Positions 45,270 through 54,325 of a DNA stretch of 64,000 bases are shown here, piece by piece. The position numbers were made by a program, and so were the translations under genes. This DNA is from Daphnia carinata (lineage: Eukaryota > Arthropoda > Branchiopoda > Diplostraca > Daphniidae), in the NCBI RefSeq assembly GCF_022539665.2, contig NC_081331.1:7595534-7659533 (forward strand), read 5' to 3'. How positions within the stretch are numbered: the stretch's first letter is position 1; every line of letters begins with the position of its first letter. The notes under the pieces are model-generated. The model was given only the letters and a program-made list of their open reading frames with translations. It was not told the DNA's origin and ran no database searches.

Positions 45270-46260
45270 CTAATCTTGGGATTTATGGGCTTTCTGACGC
45301 TCGTTGGAGTTAGTCAACTTTAGCTTTGAGGAGGTCGATTTCTTGTATGAGTGATGTGTGTTCTGTGTCTGGGTATGTCGTGCATGTTGGTTCCTTGACT
45401 GATTGCACTGATTGGAGTGAATTCTGCCGGCGGTATTTAATGATCTTTTGTTTGTTTGCAAATATAGGACATTTTGTTGTTCCTGCTGCATACTCAATTT
45501 TTGAACATGTCGGGCAATTTGAAGGGTTTACATAGTGGCTTTTCGTGTCGTGTGCACTAGAACATGATCTGCATACTGGTTAGTTGGTGCATATTTCTTC
45601 GGGGTGGCCGAAGATCCAGCATTTCCGCCATAAGGATGGTCTTGGTATGTATCTCTTGACTGTGTAAATTCCATGGGCGATGATGAATTTACGTGGTAGC
45701 CTACTAGTCTTTAACTACAGTGTGATCACGAGTAAGGTATTATAGTGTTATTTGGACCTCGAGAGGAGGACCTCTTTAATTTGGTCACACATTGGTTGGA
45801 CAATAAATCTAATATTTCTTCCTCAGTATTGTTTGTTGGTACGTTGTACATACACCTCGCACTTCTTGTTCAGATTTACTGAGCGAACACGAGATTTCAT
45901 ATCCGTTCGCTTGTTTCAGTTGAAGTAGAAGGTATTTCTGTTTATTCGTGGCGGTTAAATGTACAATTCCTCACGATGTGTCCATTTTGTTCCAGGTCTC
46001 ACTTGGCCTATTCTGTCGATGATCCCGATATGAAACCCTTCTTCTCAGTGAAATTCATGTTCGAAACGAGTATGGGTCTTCAGCTAGCTTGATAATTATT
46101 GGGGCTCCACTTGTTGGGTTGCTTGAAGGGTATTAGGACTTAGTCTTACGCCGTCGTTAAGTGTGCGTTTCCGCTTTAGATGTATCATTGGAGCGGCTAT
46201 ATCTTCGATTGAGGCACAAGTGAGGCTATGCGTCTCTTCATATTTCTTGTTACCCTCCAT
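45270..46260 (-). pseudogene. LINE ORF1 remnant with zinc knuckle
   Basis: ATG at 46260 (MEGNKKYEETHSLTC), an RRM-like middle containing EKKGFHIGIIDRIGQV, and near 45640-45600 the knuckle-like CWIFGHPEEIC, followed by SCP-type and a Gln/Asn-rich tail (ends 45270). At least four stops or shifts. ORF1 proteins bind the element RNA. Confidence 0.65.
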
Positions 46261-46370
46261 TCTACTTTGGTAGTAAAGGGGAAACACCCCCTTAGCAAAT
46301 TCTTTTTCTCGTTAATTGGCAGTAGTCGTAATGACGTCTGTACACTATCGCTTCAAGAGGAAGACTAGGA

Positions 46371-46540
46371 AAGATGAAGATGTCTCCCTTCAGCTACTTC
46401 CGTGGCTACCAAAAGGAGCAAATTTAAACCCCGTGGAAAATGTATCGGGTGAACGGTGCATGAAACGAATTCCCATTACGCCAAAAATTCCAACGAATTT
46501 TGGAGTGCTGTAAATAATACGTGGAACCATCTTAATTAAC
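46371..46540 (+). pseudogene. Tc1/mariner-like transposase, 3' part
   Basis: After the repeated target sequence, the plus strand reads DEDVSLQLLPWLPKGANLNP then VENV, the Tc1 motif LPWPxxSPDLNPIENxW (with the third catalytic position). It completes the gene that was interrupted at 43765. Confidence 0.78.
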
Positions 46541-47176
46541 TCTGCTAATGCCAGATAAGAATCCACAGATGCGTGGCTTGCGGAAAGCATAGCTGTCAAA
46601 CTAAGCCTTGTAAGCCATCTAGCGCTAGTACAGCACAAAAAATATCTACATATATATATATTAAAACCTTGGACTTTAACTTATGGATTAGAAAAAACCG
46701 TATCTAGCTTGTAAGTTTTGAAATATAAGAGCAACGTAAAACACTTGCAATTCATGTAAACTAATACAATTTAACAACCTTTTTTCTAGGCAAGAGGCCA
46801 CGGATAGACGAATATGGAAAGAGCTCATGTCTTTCCTGAAGTTAAAGGACACACGGGAAAGAGCTAATGAAGAAACAAAACTTCATTCGCTAAAAAAATC
46901 CAGTCAGACGTTCTCGCTGACTTATAGTAGTTAAAGAAGTTATTGGTATTCAAACCATTACCAGTGCTGTTGCTTTCGTCACACCTGGGCGCTGCCAATA
47001 TGTCTACAACATTATTTATAGTGTTCAAGAAACGGATTTGGAAGATCAGTGTTGGAAATATCACCTTCAAGAACATAAATTTATGAAACCGAGAGCAAAT
47101 CAGAGAGAAAATGTAAAAAAAGTTATTTGAAGAATGGCAAAAGCCACAAACAACTTAGTTTATACTTTTGTTAAGA
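46541..47176. other. Decayed sequence after Tc1; ends not found
   Basis: A Tc1 3' inverted repeat was sought here and near 42500-42950 but no matching pair was seen. No other gene. Confidence 0.35.
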
Positions 47177-47945
47177 TTGGCGGTGAAATAGGACTGAAAC
47201 GAAAATAGGACTGAAAATTTCCAGGCCAATTTCTACAGGAGAAATAGGACTGGGAGAAATAGAACTGATTTTTAAAATATTATAGGATAGTTCTATTTCT
47301 CTATGGCATCAGCCTATTTCTCCACGGCATTAGTCCTTTTTCTCCTACGAAATAGTCCTATTTCTTTTAGTTTGGTCCAATAACGATGAGCCTCCAATCC
47401 AATATGCAATGTATTGCGTAAGAACGTCGGATTATATCCATTTTTCCTTTACAAATATTGTAATTTTCGTAGTCATAAACAACTTTGTCCATTGCACTAA
47501 TGTTTTACTATTTCATACAACTATCGTTACACAATATACAGCTCTTACATATTCTGATTTTGTTCTTATAGTATTTTATTAAATGAATTCTATTAGATAC
47601 AGCATAATTCCTGTTCCCCAGCAATTTAAATTAAAATAAGATAAAAAAGTTTATGTTTTGTGAACTATTTAACTAACGAGATAACGCCATTGATCTTTCG
47701 AAAAGAAAAAGGATCTAAGCCGACGCTCTTACGTAATATATCGCCTATCGGATTGGAGGCTCATCTTTCCTATTGGACCAAAATAAAAAAAATAGGACTA
47801 CTTTGAAAGAAAGATAGGACTAATGCCGTGGAGAAATAGGACTGTCCTAAAGTATTTAAAAGGAAGTCCTATTTCTGCCAGGCCTATTACCGCCAGTCCT
47901 ATTTCTTCAGTTCTATTTCGTTTCAATCCTATTTCACCGGCTACC
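47177..47945. mobile_element. Foldback MITE of the CCTATTTC family, about 770 bp, complete
   Basis: Ends (T)GGCGGTGAAATAGGACTG and its mirror, TCCTATTTCACCGGCTACC, followed inward by multiple inverted GAAATAGGACTG / CAGTCCTATTTC copies (about 8 in total). The inner half is a long imperfect inverted repeat through GGAGGCTCAT and AAGCCGACGC blocks to a centre near 47500-47600. The centre keeps TTACTATTTCATAC-ACTATCGTTAC, the reverse complement of the end of the unknown transposon ORF seen at 13.3 and 18.5 kb. Confidence 0.82.
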
Positions 47946-48793
47946 AAAGCCATGCACGTAGACGGTAACAGAAAAGCTTACAGCTGGAAATGTGGTTATC
48001 TGTATCAAGCTTCTTTCATGTCAACAGTACCCCCCTCCTTAATTGTCCGAAAACCTACCATTTTCAGAGCTTGTTAACACGGTTTCTTACGGCGGCGGGT
48101 GTCTTGCGCGGATGGATAATGGGAGGGGGAGAAAATCGGCGCATATTAATAAAAATTTGGTCGATCTTTAATCTAAGAATTTATTTGAGATTATTGATAT
48201 GAGTATTTCGTCAAAATTTTTTAGAATTTTTATCACCTTTATATCATTGTTGAGTTGCATGTTAGTAAACAAATATCCTAACACCGCATTCAGCAACATG
48301 GTGGCTTATGGAATAACCATATTATTTACAGAAATTATTTATTTATGTACTGAGTTTTTTAAAACGCGATGTCTAAACTATTCGATGGAACACCTTTTAA
48401 ATATTCGCTCATAAGTAATTCCAATTAAGCCAGCATAGTGTATAAGTGGGAATTATTTTAGTTGACGATGAACAAGCATTTTCATCGCAAAAAATCGTTT
48501 TTCCCGTTGCTGGCAGAGGCATAAGCTTCTCCATTGTTATTATCCCGCTTCGATCGACTTGGGTTGGAAATTGAGCACGTATAGTACTTTGTCTTTCGTC
48601 AGCTTAATTTCGTTGCTAGTGTCTCTGTGGCAACGCGCTTTCTATGGCAAGAAGAATGCTAGAAGGTTTTCATCTGGTAATAAAAAAAAATCTCGAGTGC
48701 AACTAGTACTTGTACAGACACATAGCGGTTCAAATCCACTGCACCTGTATTTTTGACATATATATCGTGACTAGCTTATAACTCCGTTACGTA
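47946..48793. other. No recognised gene between MITE and pogo element
   Basis: AT-rich. GGTTCAAATCC at 48727-48737 resembles a tRNA B box but no tRNA can be folded around it. Confidence 0.4.
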
Positions 48794-49235
48794 TAATAAG
48801 GCTCCACAAAACGGAATGCCTGCAAAAGGGGAAATCTCACAAAACGGGAAGAGGGGCTGTTCACACCAAATTTCCACCGTAGGGCATTTTCCCAAATCTG
48901 TTAACGGGAGATTTAAATTTCTGGCGGTACAGTACAGTGGGAATTAATATGGAGGCCAAAAGTAAACTGACTGCAGTTTACCATTTGTTTTATTTTATTC
49001 TTTTTAAAGTACGATGACGCACCGCAACATTTTCCGGCTTTAACAATATGCTTGTTAACTTCAACAAGGTCTAGGATCAGGGGAAATAGGGGGATGTAGT
49101 ACACTGCCGTAGCGAACGAAACATGCACTGAAATGACTCAGTTAAAACTTAAAATTCAAAGAGTGAGCTAGAGAGCTCAAAATTAGAAAAACAAAGAAAA
49201 ATTATGAAAATGAAGATCCTAGTTCAGCGTTCAGG

Positions 49236-50450
49236 TCTCGGAAGCGCTACCAACGATTGTCGTTGTTTAATAAAATGCTAAAGTTATTAATCAATTGATG
49301 AACGGCGAATCTCAGGCTAATATTGTAAAAAACTTAGGTTTATCAAAATCTCAAGTCAGCCGAATAAAGTCAGAAGTGAGAAACTACTGTCGATAGCAAG
49401 TGAAAAGTTGATAACATTGAAGTCTAAAGTGTCCACATCGAAGAGCAAGTATCCAAAGTAGATGAGGCCACTTATGCATGGTTTTCTCGCATGCTGAATC
49501 CACTTGGCAGGTGTAAACCGTTGCCATTGAGCCGAAAGGTCATACAATCTCGTGCGAGACGCGAAGCGTCTTTGCTAGGCTTTGTGAATTTCAAAGCATC
49601 CAACGAATGATTTCGCAACTGGCTTTTGAGATAAGAAATGGACCAAGCATGCGTCTTCACGGAAAGGCTGATGACGTTAACCTGGCAGAGGCGGAGGTAA
49701 GTATGAAAAATTTACGCAATGAACTCTCGAATTACGCGCCTGATCATATTTTAAATATGGATGAAACGAAATGGATTTTCACGATCGGGGTGACAAAAGA
49801 CAAAAAGGGAAAGGAACTAAAGCAATGAAATCCAAAGACCGTATAACTTTAGTATTATACGTCAATGCAACTGCAACTTGCAAGATAGAACCGTTGATTA
49901 TTGGGACGGCAAAAACCCCTCACTGTTTCCGTTATAATCGGTGTTCTCTTCCGTACACTAACCAGTCACGTGCATGGGTAGATAAGACAACATGTAAGCA
50001 TTGGTGGGATAATGTTTTCCTTCCTCAGGTTCATTGTTTTACAACTAAAAGAGTTGCGTTGGTGATGGATTCGTGCTCCGGCCATGACAAAATAATCATT
50101 GATCCGACTGGCCAAGTTACATATTATTTCCTACCACATGTGACGTATATCTACAAACCCTAGACCAGGTAATAATTGCAGCTCTGGAAATGAGATACAA
50201 GTCGAAAATGCTTGCAAAACTCGTCAAAAGCTACGACAATTTTGAAGCCCTACAACTTCAAGCTGAACAAATTCCAAACGACCGTCGTGGATTATCGTTT
50301 TGTTGTAGCGCTCATATATTGGATGCTGGGATAATATGCCTGCTTCAACAATCATAGGTTGCTAGAATCGAGAAAAATGCCTCACCTTAACTAAAACTGC
50401 TGAATTGATTGACACAGATTGAAATTACAACTCTACAGTACACACTACAG
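49236..50450 (+). pseudogene. pogo/Tigger-type DDE transposase
   Basis: A helix-turn-helix segment reads NGESQANIVKNLGLSKSQVS (near 49300-49360). The catalytic core has HILNMDETKW (first Asp, 49760-49762), after a frameshift near 49800 KSKDRITLVLYVNATATCKI, then VALVMDSCSGHD (second Asp, 50068-50070), and after another shift LDQVIIAALEMRYKSKMLAK (third acidic residue, 50163-50165). Stops and three frame changes make it inactive. Family DDE_1 (CENP-B/Tigger) by these motifs. A Ser/Glu-rich ORF at 50611-50820 may be its C-terminal tail. Confidence 0.82.
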
Positions 50451-50927
50451 GTATTAAACAAATTTGCGAGTTGTTTAAAGGTAAAACTACATGTTATATA
50501 TAAAAATGACACATTGTCAATAAAGGCTTCGTCTATCAGATCTCAGATGTGACAACCACCATCATGTACAAAAACTTGGACTTGACCATCTAGTTTGCTC
50601 AACTTCCGGGTTGTTAAGCCAGTGGCTTGACATTGCGGCTAGTAAATCTGAGTCTTGCTCAGAGGAAGCGGAAATCATAGCAGTAGACGATGAAAAAGCC
50701 GAAGTTGATTCAACCAACCAGCTTCTGCCAACTTGCTCCATCCCCAATGAATCAGCCAACACTTATCACCCGGTTGAACCTTCGCCTGAGAGGTGGGATA
50801 AATTATTTTCCATAGTTTAGTTACGCCTGATAATCAGTTTAATTTTTTTAAATATATAGGCTTATCAAAAGCGATATCGGGAAGGTAATGGATTCAGCTC
50901 GTTAAATGTTACAAAACGCACAGGAGT

Positions 50928-50932
50928 CAGGG
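50928..50932. repeat. Target-site duplication of BEL C (5 bp)
   Basis: CAGGG, repeated at 59585-59589. Confidence 0.95.
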
Positions 50933-51931
50933 TGTCAGAAATTCTGACGGCCGACTCACAGACTACGGGCCAGGACGGGACTTGGAGTAGGAACTCAAAC
51001 CCGGACGACGGGGGGCACCAAGACCTCAGGCGGAAGAAACCAGTTTAGATCCCGCGAGCAGAAATAGACACACCGGTAGACGGTAATTGAGAGTAAGCGT
51101 GGCCGGAGGAAAAAGGCGACACGCCGTGTATAAAAACCTGGGACCCCGATACATATTATCCAAATATGTTGACGTGTTTTACATCTATGTAGAGAGCGGT
51201 CTCTAACGAGTCACATCCGTACCTCTCTTCAAAAACCCAACGGAAAGAAGAAGGATAGATGCCGCCTCAAAGGACCTTGGAACATCGGAGAAGGGGAATT
51301 GGAGTATAGCAGGAAGGGATCATCCCGCGGTTAGAAGAAAGCAAAACAAGCGGCGACCTCTAGGCCAACGTTGAAATTGATGTCTAAAATTAATAAGTTA
51401 TTTGTCAACGGTGGGGTTTGTAGGGGTATAAAGAGGGGCTGAATAGGCCTATTCAATACACTCACATTTTTGCACCGATCGCGTCTGGTAACTCGCTTTT
51501 TCACTTACTTGTCTCGTTGTTGTTGTGCCTGCTGTTCTCTCCGCCGCCGCTGGTCGCCGTTCGCCGCTGGGTTGCCGCCTCGTGCCTTTTGTGCCTGCCT
51601 GCCCGCCGATTCGTCGCCCCGCGCCGCCGCTTTCCCACCTCACCGCGCTGCAGCCTTCCAACAACCAAAGAGTAAGTAATTAGCAACTTCTTCCCTTATT
51701 AACTCTTGTAATTCTCTTAGGTGACGTCCACGCCGACGAGTGTCCAGCCCAGCCACCTTCGCCCGCCACGATAGCTCCCCCAAACCGGGAGTCCTATCCT
51801 TCATCTTGCTTAACCGGCGACTCTTAGTCGACTCGCCCTTAATAAAATATATATACGCTAGCCCCTATAAGGGCTAGGCCGTCTATTATTCTTGTTCTGA
51901 GTCGGCAGTCTCCGACGGTGGTTTTTCCACA
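50933..51931 (+). repeat. BEL C 5' LTR, 999 bp
   Basis: Starts with a 15-bp near-palindrome (GTCAGAAATTCTGAC after the first T) and ends TTTTTCCACA. Promoter candidates: TATAAAAA at 51129 and TATAAAG at 51427, the latter about 25-30 bp before a TCAATAC start-like site. The signal AATAAA is at 51841-51846, followed by a 20-bp hairpin CTAGCCCCTATAAGGGCTAG (51858-51877). A GTAAGT donor lies at 51672 and a TTCTCTTAG acceptor at 51720. Confidence 0.95.
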
Positions 51932-51933
51932 TT

Positions 51934-51950
51934 TGGTCCTTCGAACCGGA
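51934..51950 (+). promoter_or_regulatory. BEL C primer-binding site, tRNA-Tyr type
   Basis: TGGTCCTTCGAACCGGA begins two bases after the LTR and is complementary to the 3' end of animal tRNA-Tyr (acceptor CCTTCGA, from memory), with at most one difference. Confidence 0.8.
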
Positions 51951-52020
51951 GACGCGACCCCAAAAAAAAAAAAAAACAAACACACATTCAAACAAACACC
52001 CCTATTTCTTTTCCATTACA

Positions 52021-52722
52021 GTGTCTGACAACCTCCTGTTGCAGCACCAAACGGCAGTTTTTGCCCACTTCCAGTTTCTCCTGGACACCGACGCCCGTAG
52101 CTACGAGCTCTGGAAAGAGCTGGAGAAGACCATCCCGAGAGGGGTATTTCGAAAGCTCCGCATACCAGAGCCCTTTCCCGAACAGAAATCCGGGGGAAAA
52201 TCGACCGACAAGAAAACCCGCATCACCCCGTACAGCCGGCCCGTACCTCCCGGTACCATCGAGACCCCAGACCACTACCTCGACGCTCAGGAGCGAGCCC
52301 AGCTAGCCGCACTACAAGCCGTCCGGGATTCCAGCGCCGAGGTGATATCCGGAGCCCAGAAGGCCCGGGAAAACGCTGAGAAGCGGCGACAACTCTTACT
52401 AGAAACCAGCCGCCTCCGCCGTGATAAGGAGAACATCAGACGTCGAGAAGAAGCCCTCGCCCAAGCTCGGAGCCTCACCCCGGTGATCACCCCCGAGCCC
52501 CAGCCCGGACCTTCTCGACCACCCACCGCAGCCGTACCATCCGCCGCCCCAGAGACACCGAAGCGCTCCAAACACCGGACGCCTACTACCCCTCGGAAAC
52601 TACGAAAATTTGTCCAAGAGGAGAAGGTGGACAAGCACCTGGCCCGGAAATTCGCCCGCACCGGGATCATTTCTTCTTCCGACGAGGAGGAAATCTTGAA
52701 GTCTCCCCCTTTCTCCGCCTGA
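52021..52722 (+). CDS. BEL C ORF0, 233 codons, no ATG
   Basis: Open frame that starts directly after a polypyrimidine tract and TTACAG (52015-52020), a good 3' splice site, and contains no Met codon. Features: an N-terminal helical part (LLLQHQTAVFAHFQFLL, SYELWKELEKTI), a basic/acidic coiled coil at residues about 95-150 (ENAEKRRQLLLETSRLRRDK), and a Pro/Ser/Lys-rich tail ending in an acidic SSSDEEE cluster. It would have to be expressed through a splice from the LTR leader (donor at 51672) or by non-AUG initiation. No family recognised. It precedes gag and ends 130 bp before it. Confidence 0.65.
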   Translation: MSDNLLLQHQTAVFAHFQFLLDTDARSYELWKELEKTIPRGVFRKLRIPEPFPEQKSGGKSTDKKTRITPYSRPVPPGTIETPDHYLDAQERAQLAALQAVRDSSAEVISGAQKARENAEKRRQLLLETSRLRRDKENIRRREEALAQARSLTPVITPEPQPGPSRPPTAAVPSAAPETPKRSKHRTPTTPRKLRKFVQEEKVDKHLARKFARTGIISSSDEEEILKSPPFSA

Positions 52723-52818
52723 AAAAATATATATTTGAAAAACAAAAAAAAAAAAAACACAACGTAATAATATAATAAAATAAACAGAAATATATCAAAC
52801 TAAAGCATCCACAAAGAC

Positions 52819-54138
52819 TTGTTCACCTTTTTTACCATGGCTACTTCTATACGGCAAACCAGACCCACGCGCCCGGCCGAGGTCTCCGATTCTTCCGACG
52901 ACTCCCAGAACGAGCAACGTTTAAGCCAGCTGGAAACCGAGATTCGACGTTTAAAAGAGATGTGGGGCTCACAAGTCATCACCAACCGTCAACACCAGCT
53001 AGGCATCGAAGAATTAGGCCAAACAATGCCCAAAAAGGCAGACGAAGACGAAGTTGACTCACTCACCGAACGTCTAGACCTCTTAGAGAAAAGAGTCAAG
53101 GACTACGATGAGTTGGAGAAAAAACTCGAGACCCTGACTGAGCTAATAAACACCATCAACGTCAAGAGCAATGAGGCGTTAAGTTCAGCGGCGGAATTGA
53201 TGGAACAAGCCCGCCAAACCACCTGGGAGGCTCACATCCCAACAATCATCGACGCAGTCAAAGAAGAATTAAAAGAGGTTATTAATCAAGCAAGGGAACC
53301 GAGGGATGACGACAGCTTACCCGGGCTTGAGAACAGCCCGCTGCGGCCAGCGGAACCCTTCCGCACATCATCACGCGCCGACAATAACGGCGAGTCAAAG
53401 GCTGGGATACTTGAGGATCGAGACATCATCCTCAAGGAATTATTGGAAAGCATAGCACTAATGGATGCAGACCGAATAAACCGAGACCAGTACTTCGACA
53501 TCGCGGAAGCTCGTTGGCAGGCCGTAATCACGATTCACGAGAAACTGGCCCAAGTATCAACGGCACCCGAGAAAGCGAAAGACCGACGACTAGAAGATAA
53601 GTACCGTGAAAAAATGAGGAAACTCCGAGAGAAGTACAAGCGTCTCGATGCCCAACCATCGGCCGTGGTGAGAACCGCACTCCCACTGCCCACCTTCAGC
53701 GGCGAGATAACCGCCTGGAAGGGTTGGAGGGCCATCTGGGCCACGTATGACACAGATACAAGGCTCTCCGAAGTGGAAAAGTTTCAATATTTACGCCTCA
53801 GTCTCAAAGGAAAGGCGGCGGAGCTCATCACACATCTAAACTTCGACAACAACCAGTATCAGGCCGCCATGGAGAGACTAGAGTCTCGCTTCGGGGACCC
53901 CGAAAAACTTAAAGCCCACTATATCAACGAGCTGAGAAATATTATAGCGGGCCGACTAAATGAAACCGCCACCACGAACCAACTACAGACCATGTTCGAC
54001 GGGCTTACCAACACCAAACTGGCATTGGTAAGTCTAAAACTGGATATGGATAGTTATGGCTCGTACATCGCGGGAGACGTATTAAAGGCCTTACCCCGGT
54101 CACTTACATCAAGGTGGCTGAGGGAAAAAATTTGCTGA
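52819..54138 (+). CDS. BEL C gag (capsid, DUF1759)
   Basis: Open for 439 codons; the more likely start is ATG at 52837 (ACCATGG context), MATSIRQTRPTRPAEV. An N-terminal coiled coil (residues about 30-120), a second helical part, then the conserved DUF1759 capsid block LPTFSGEITAWKGWRAIW, FQYLRLSLKGKAAELI and ERLESRFGDPEKLKAHYIN. It forms the particle. The frame ends early at 54138 because a run of six A at 54125-54130 has one base too many; with five, reading continues through a first zinc knuckle toward pol. BEL elements normally have a single gag-pol frame. Confidence 0.9.
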   Translation: MFTFFTMATSIRQTRPTRPAEVSDSSDDSQNEQRLSQLETEIRRLKEMWGSQVITNRQHQLGIEELGQTMPKKADEDEVDSLTERLDLLEKRVKDYDELEKKLETLTELINTINVKSNEALSSAAELMEQARQTTWEAHIPTIIDAVKEELKEVINQAREPRDDDSLPGLENSPLRPAEPFRTSSRADNNGESKAGILEDRDIILKELLESIALMDADRINRDQYFDIAEARWQAVITIHEKLAQVSTAPEKAKDRRLEDKYREKMRKLREKYKRLDAQPSAVVRTALPLPTFSGEITAWKGWRAIWATYDTDTRLSEVEKFQYLRLSLKGKAAELITHLNFDNNQYQAAMERLESRFGDPEKLKAHYINELRNIIAGRLNETATTNQLQTMFDGLTNTKLALVSLKLDMDSYGSYIAGDVLKALPRSLTSRWLREKIC

Positions 54139-54325
54139 CAGAGATCAACCAACGTTCGACATGATCCTTAAGGAGCTCGATACAGAAATCAGGCTCCGAG
54201 AACGAGAAGAAGCCACTGCCAGGCGCCCTGAAACAACACTCCCTCCACGGGAAGAGCCGCAAGAACGCTCGATCCGAGCTTCTTGTTTCTTCTGTCAGCA
54301 GAACCACACGCACCATCGTTGAACC
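54139..54325 (+). pseudogene. BEL C gag tail and first zinc knuckle, cut by frameshift and TGA
   Basis: In the frame continuous with pol, 54131-54319 encodes FDMILKELDTEIRLRERE and the start of a knuckle CFFCQQNHTHHR. The next codon, where the last Cys of the C-x2-C-x3-H-x4-C knuckle is expected, is TGA (54320-54322). One base change from TGT or TGC would produce it. Pol resumes at once after it. Confidence 0.85.

Larger units (their letters stand above)
43766..46370 (-). mobile_element. LINE retrotransposon inserted in Tc1, internally deleted
   Basis: Minus-strand non-LTR element between two near-identical 15-bp copies of the target: AAGATGAGGGTGTCT (43751-43765) and AAGATGAAGATGTCT (46371-46385), two mismatches. 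Its 3' end next to 43766 is A-rich on the minus strand (TTTCTTTCTTT on plus). ORF1 begins near the 5' end (46260), and ORF2 is present only as its last part (about 45250-44311). Endonuclease and most of RT are missing, so about 2.5 kb appears deleted. Confidence 0.82.

Noticed and set aside
48690-48750. tRNA-like B box GGTTCAAATCC at 48727-48737
   Set aside because: No A box at the right distance and no cloverleaf can be drawn; the flanks do not pair as an acceptor stem.
51449-51686. ORFs of 61-71 codons on both strands of the BEL LTR, repeated at 59100-59337
   Set aside because: They occur in both LTR copies only because the LTRs are identical. They are GC-rich, repetitive (Arg/Ala/Pro) and open in several frames at once, so they are composition effects.
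51672-51720. Possible 49-bp intron in the BEL LTR (GTAAGT...TTCTCTTAG)
   Set aside because: Too short to be confident and without reading-frame evidence. The donor may instead serve the acceptor at 52020, so it is only mentioned in the LTR and ORF0 entries.
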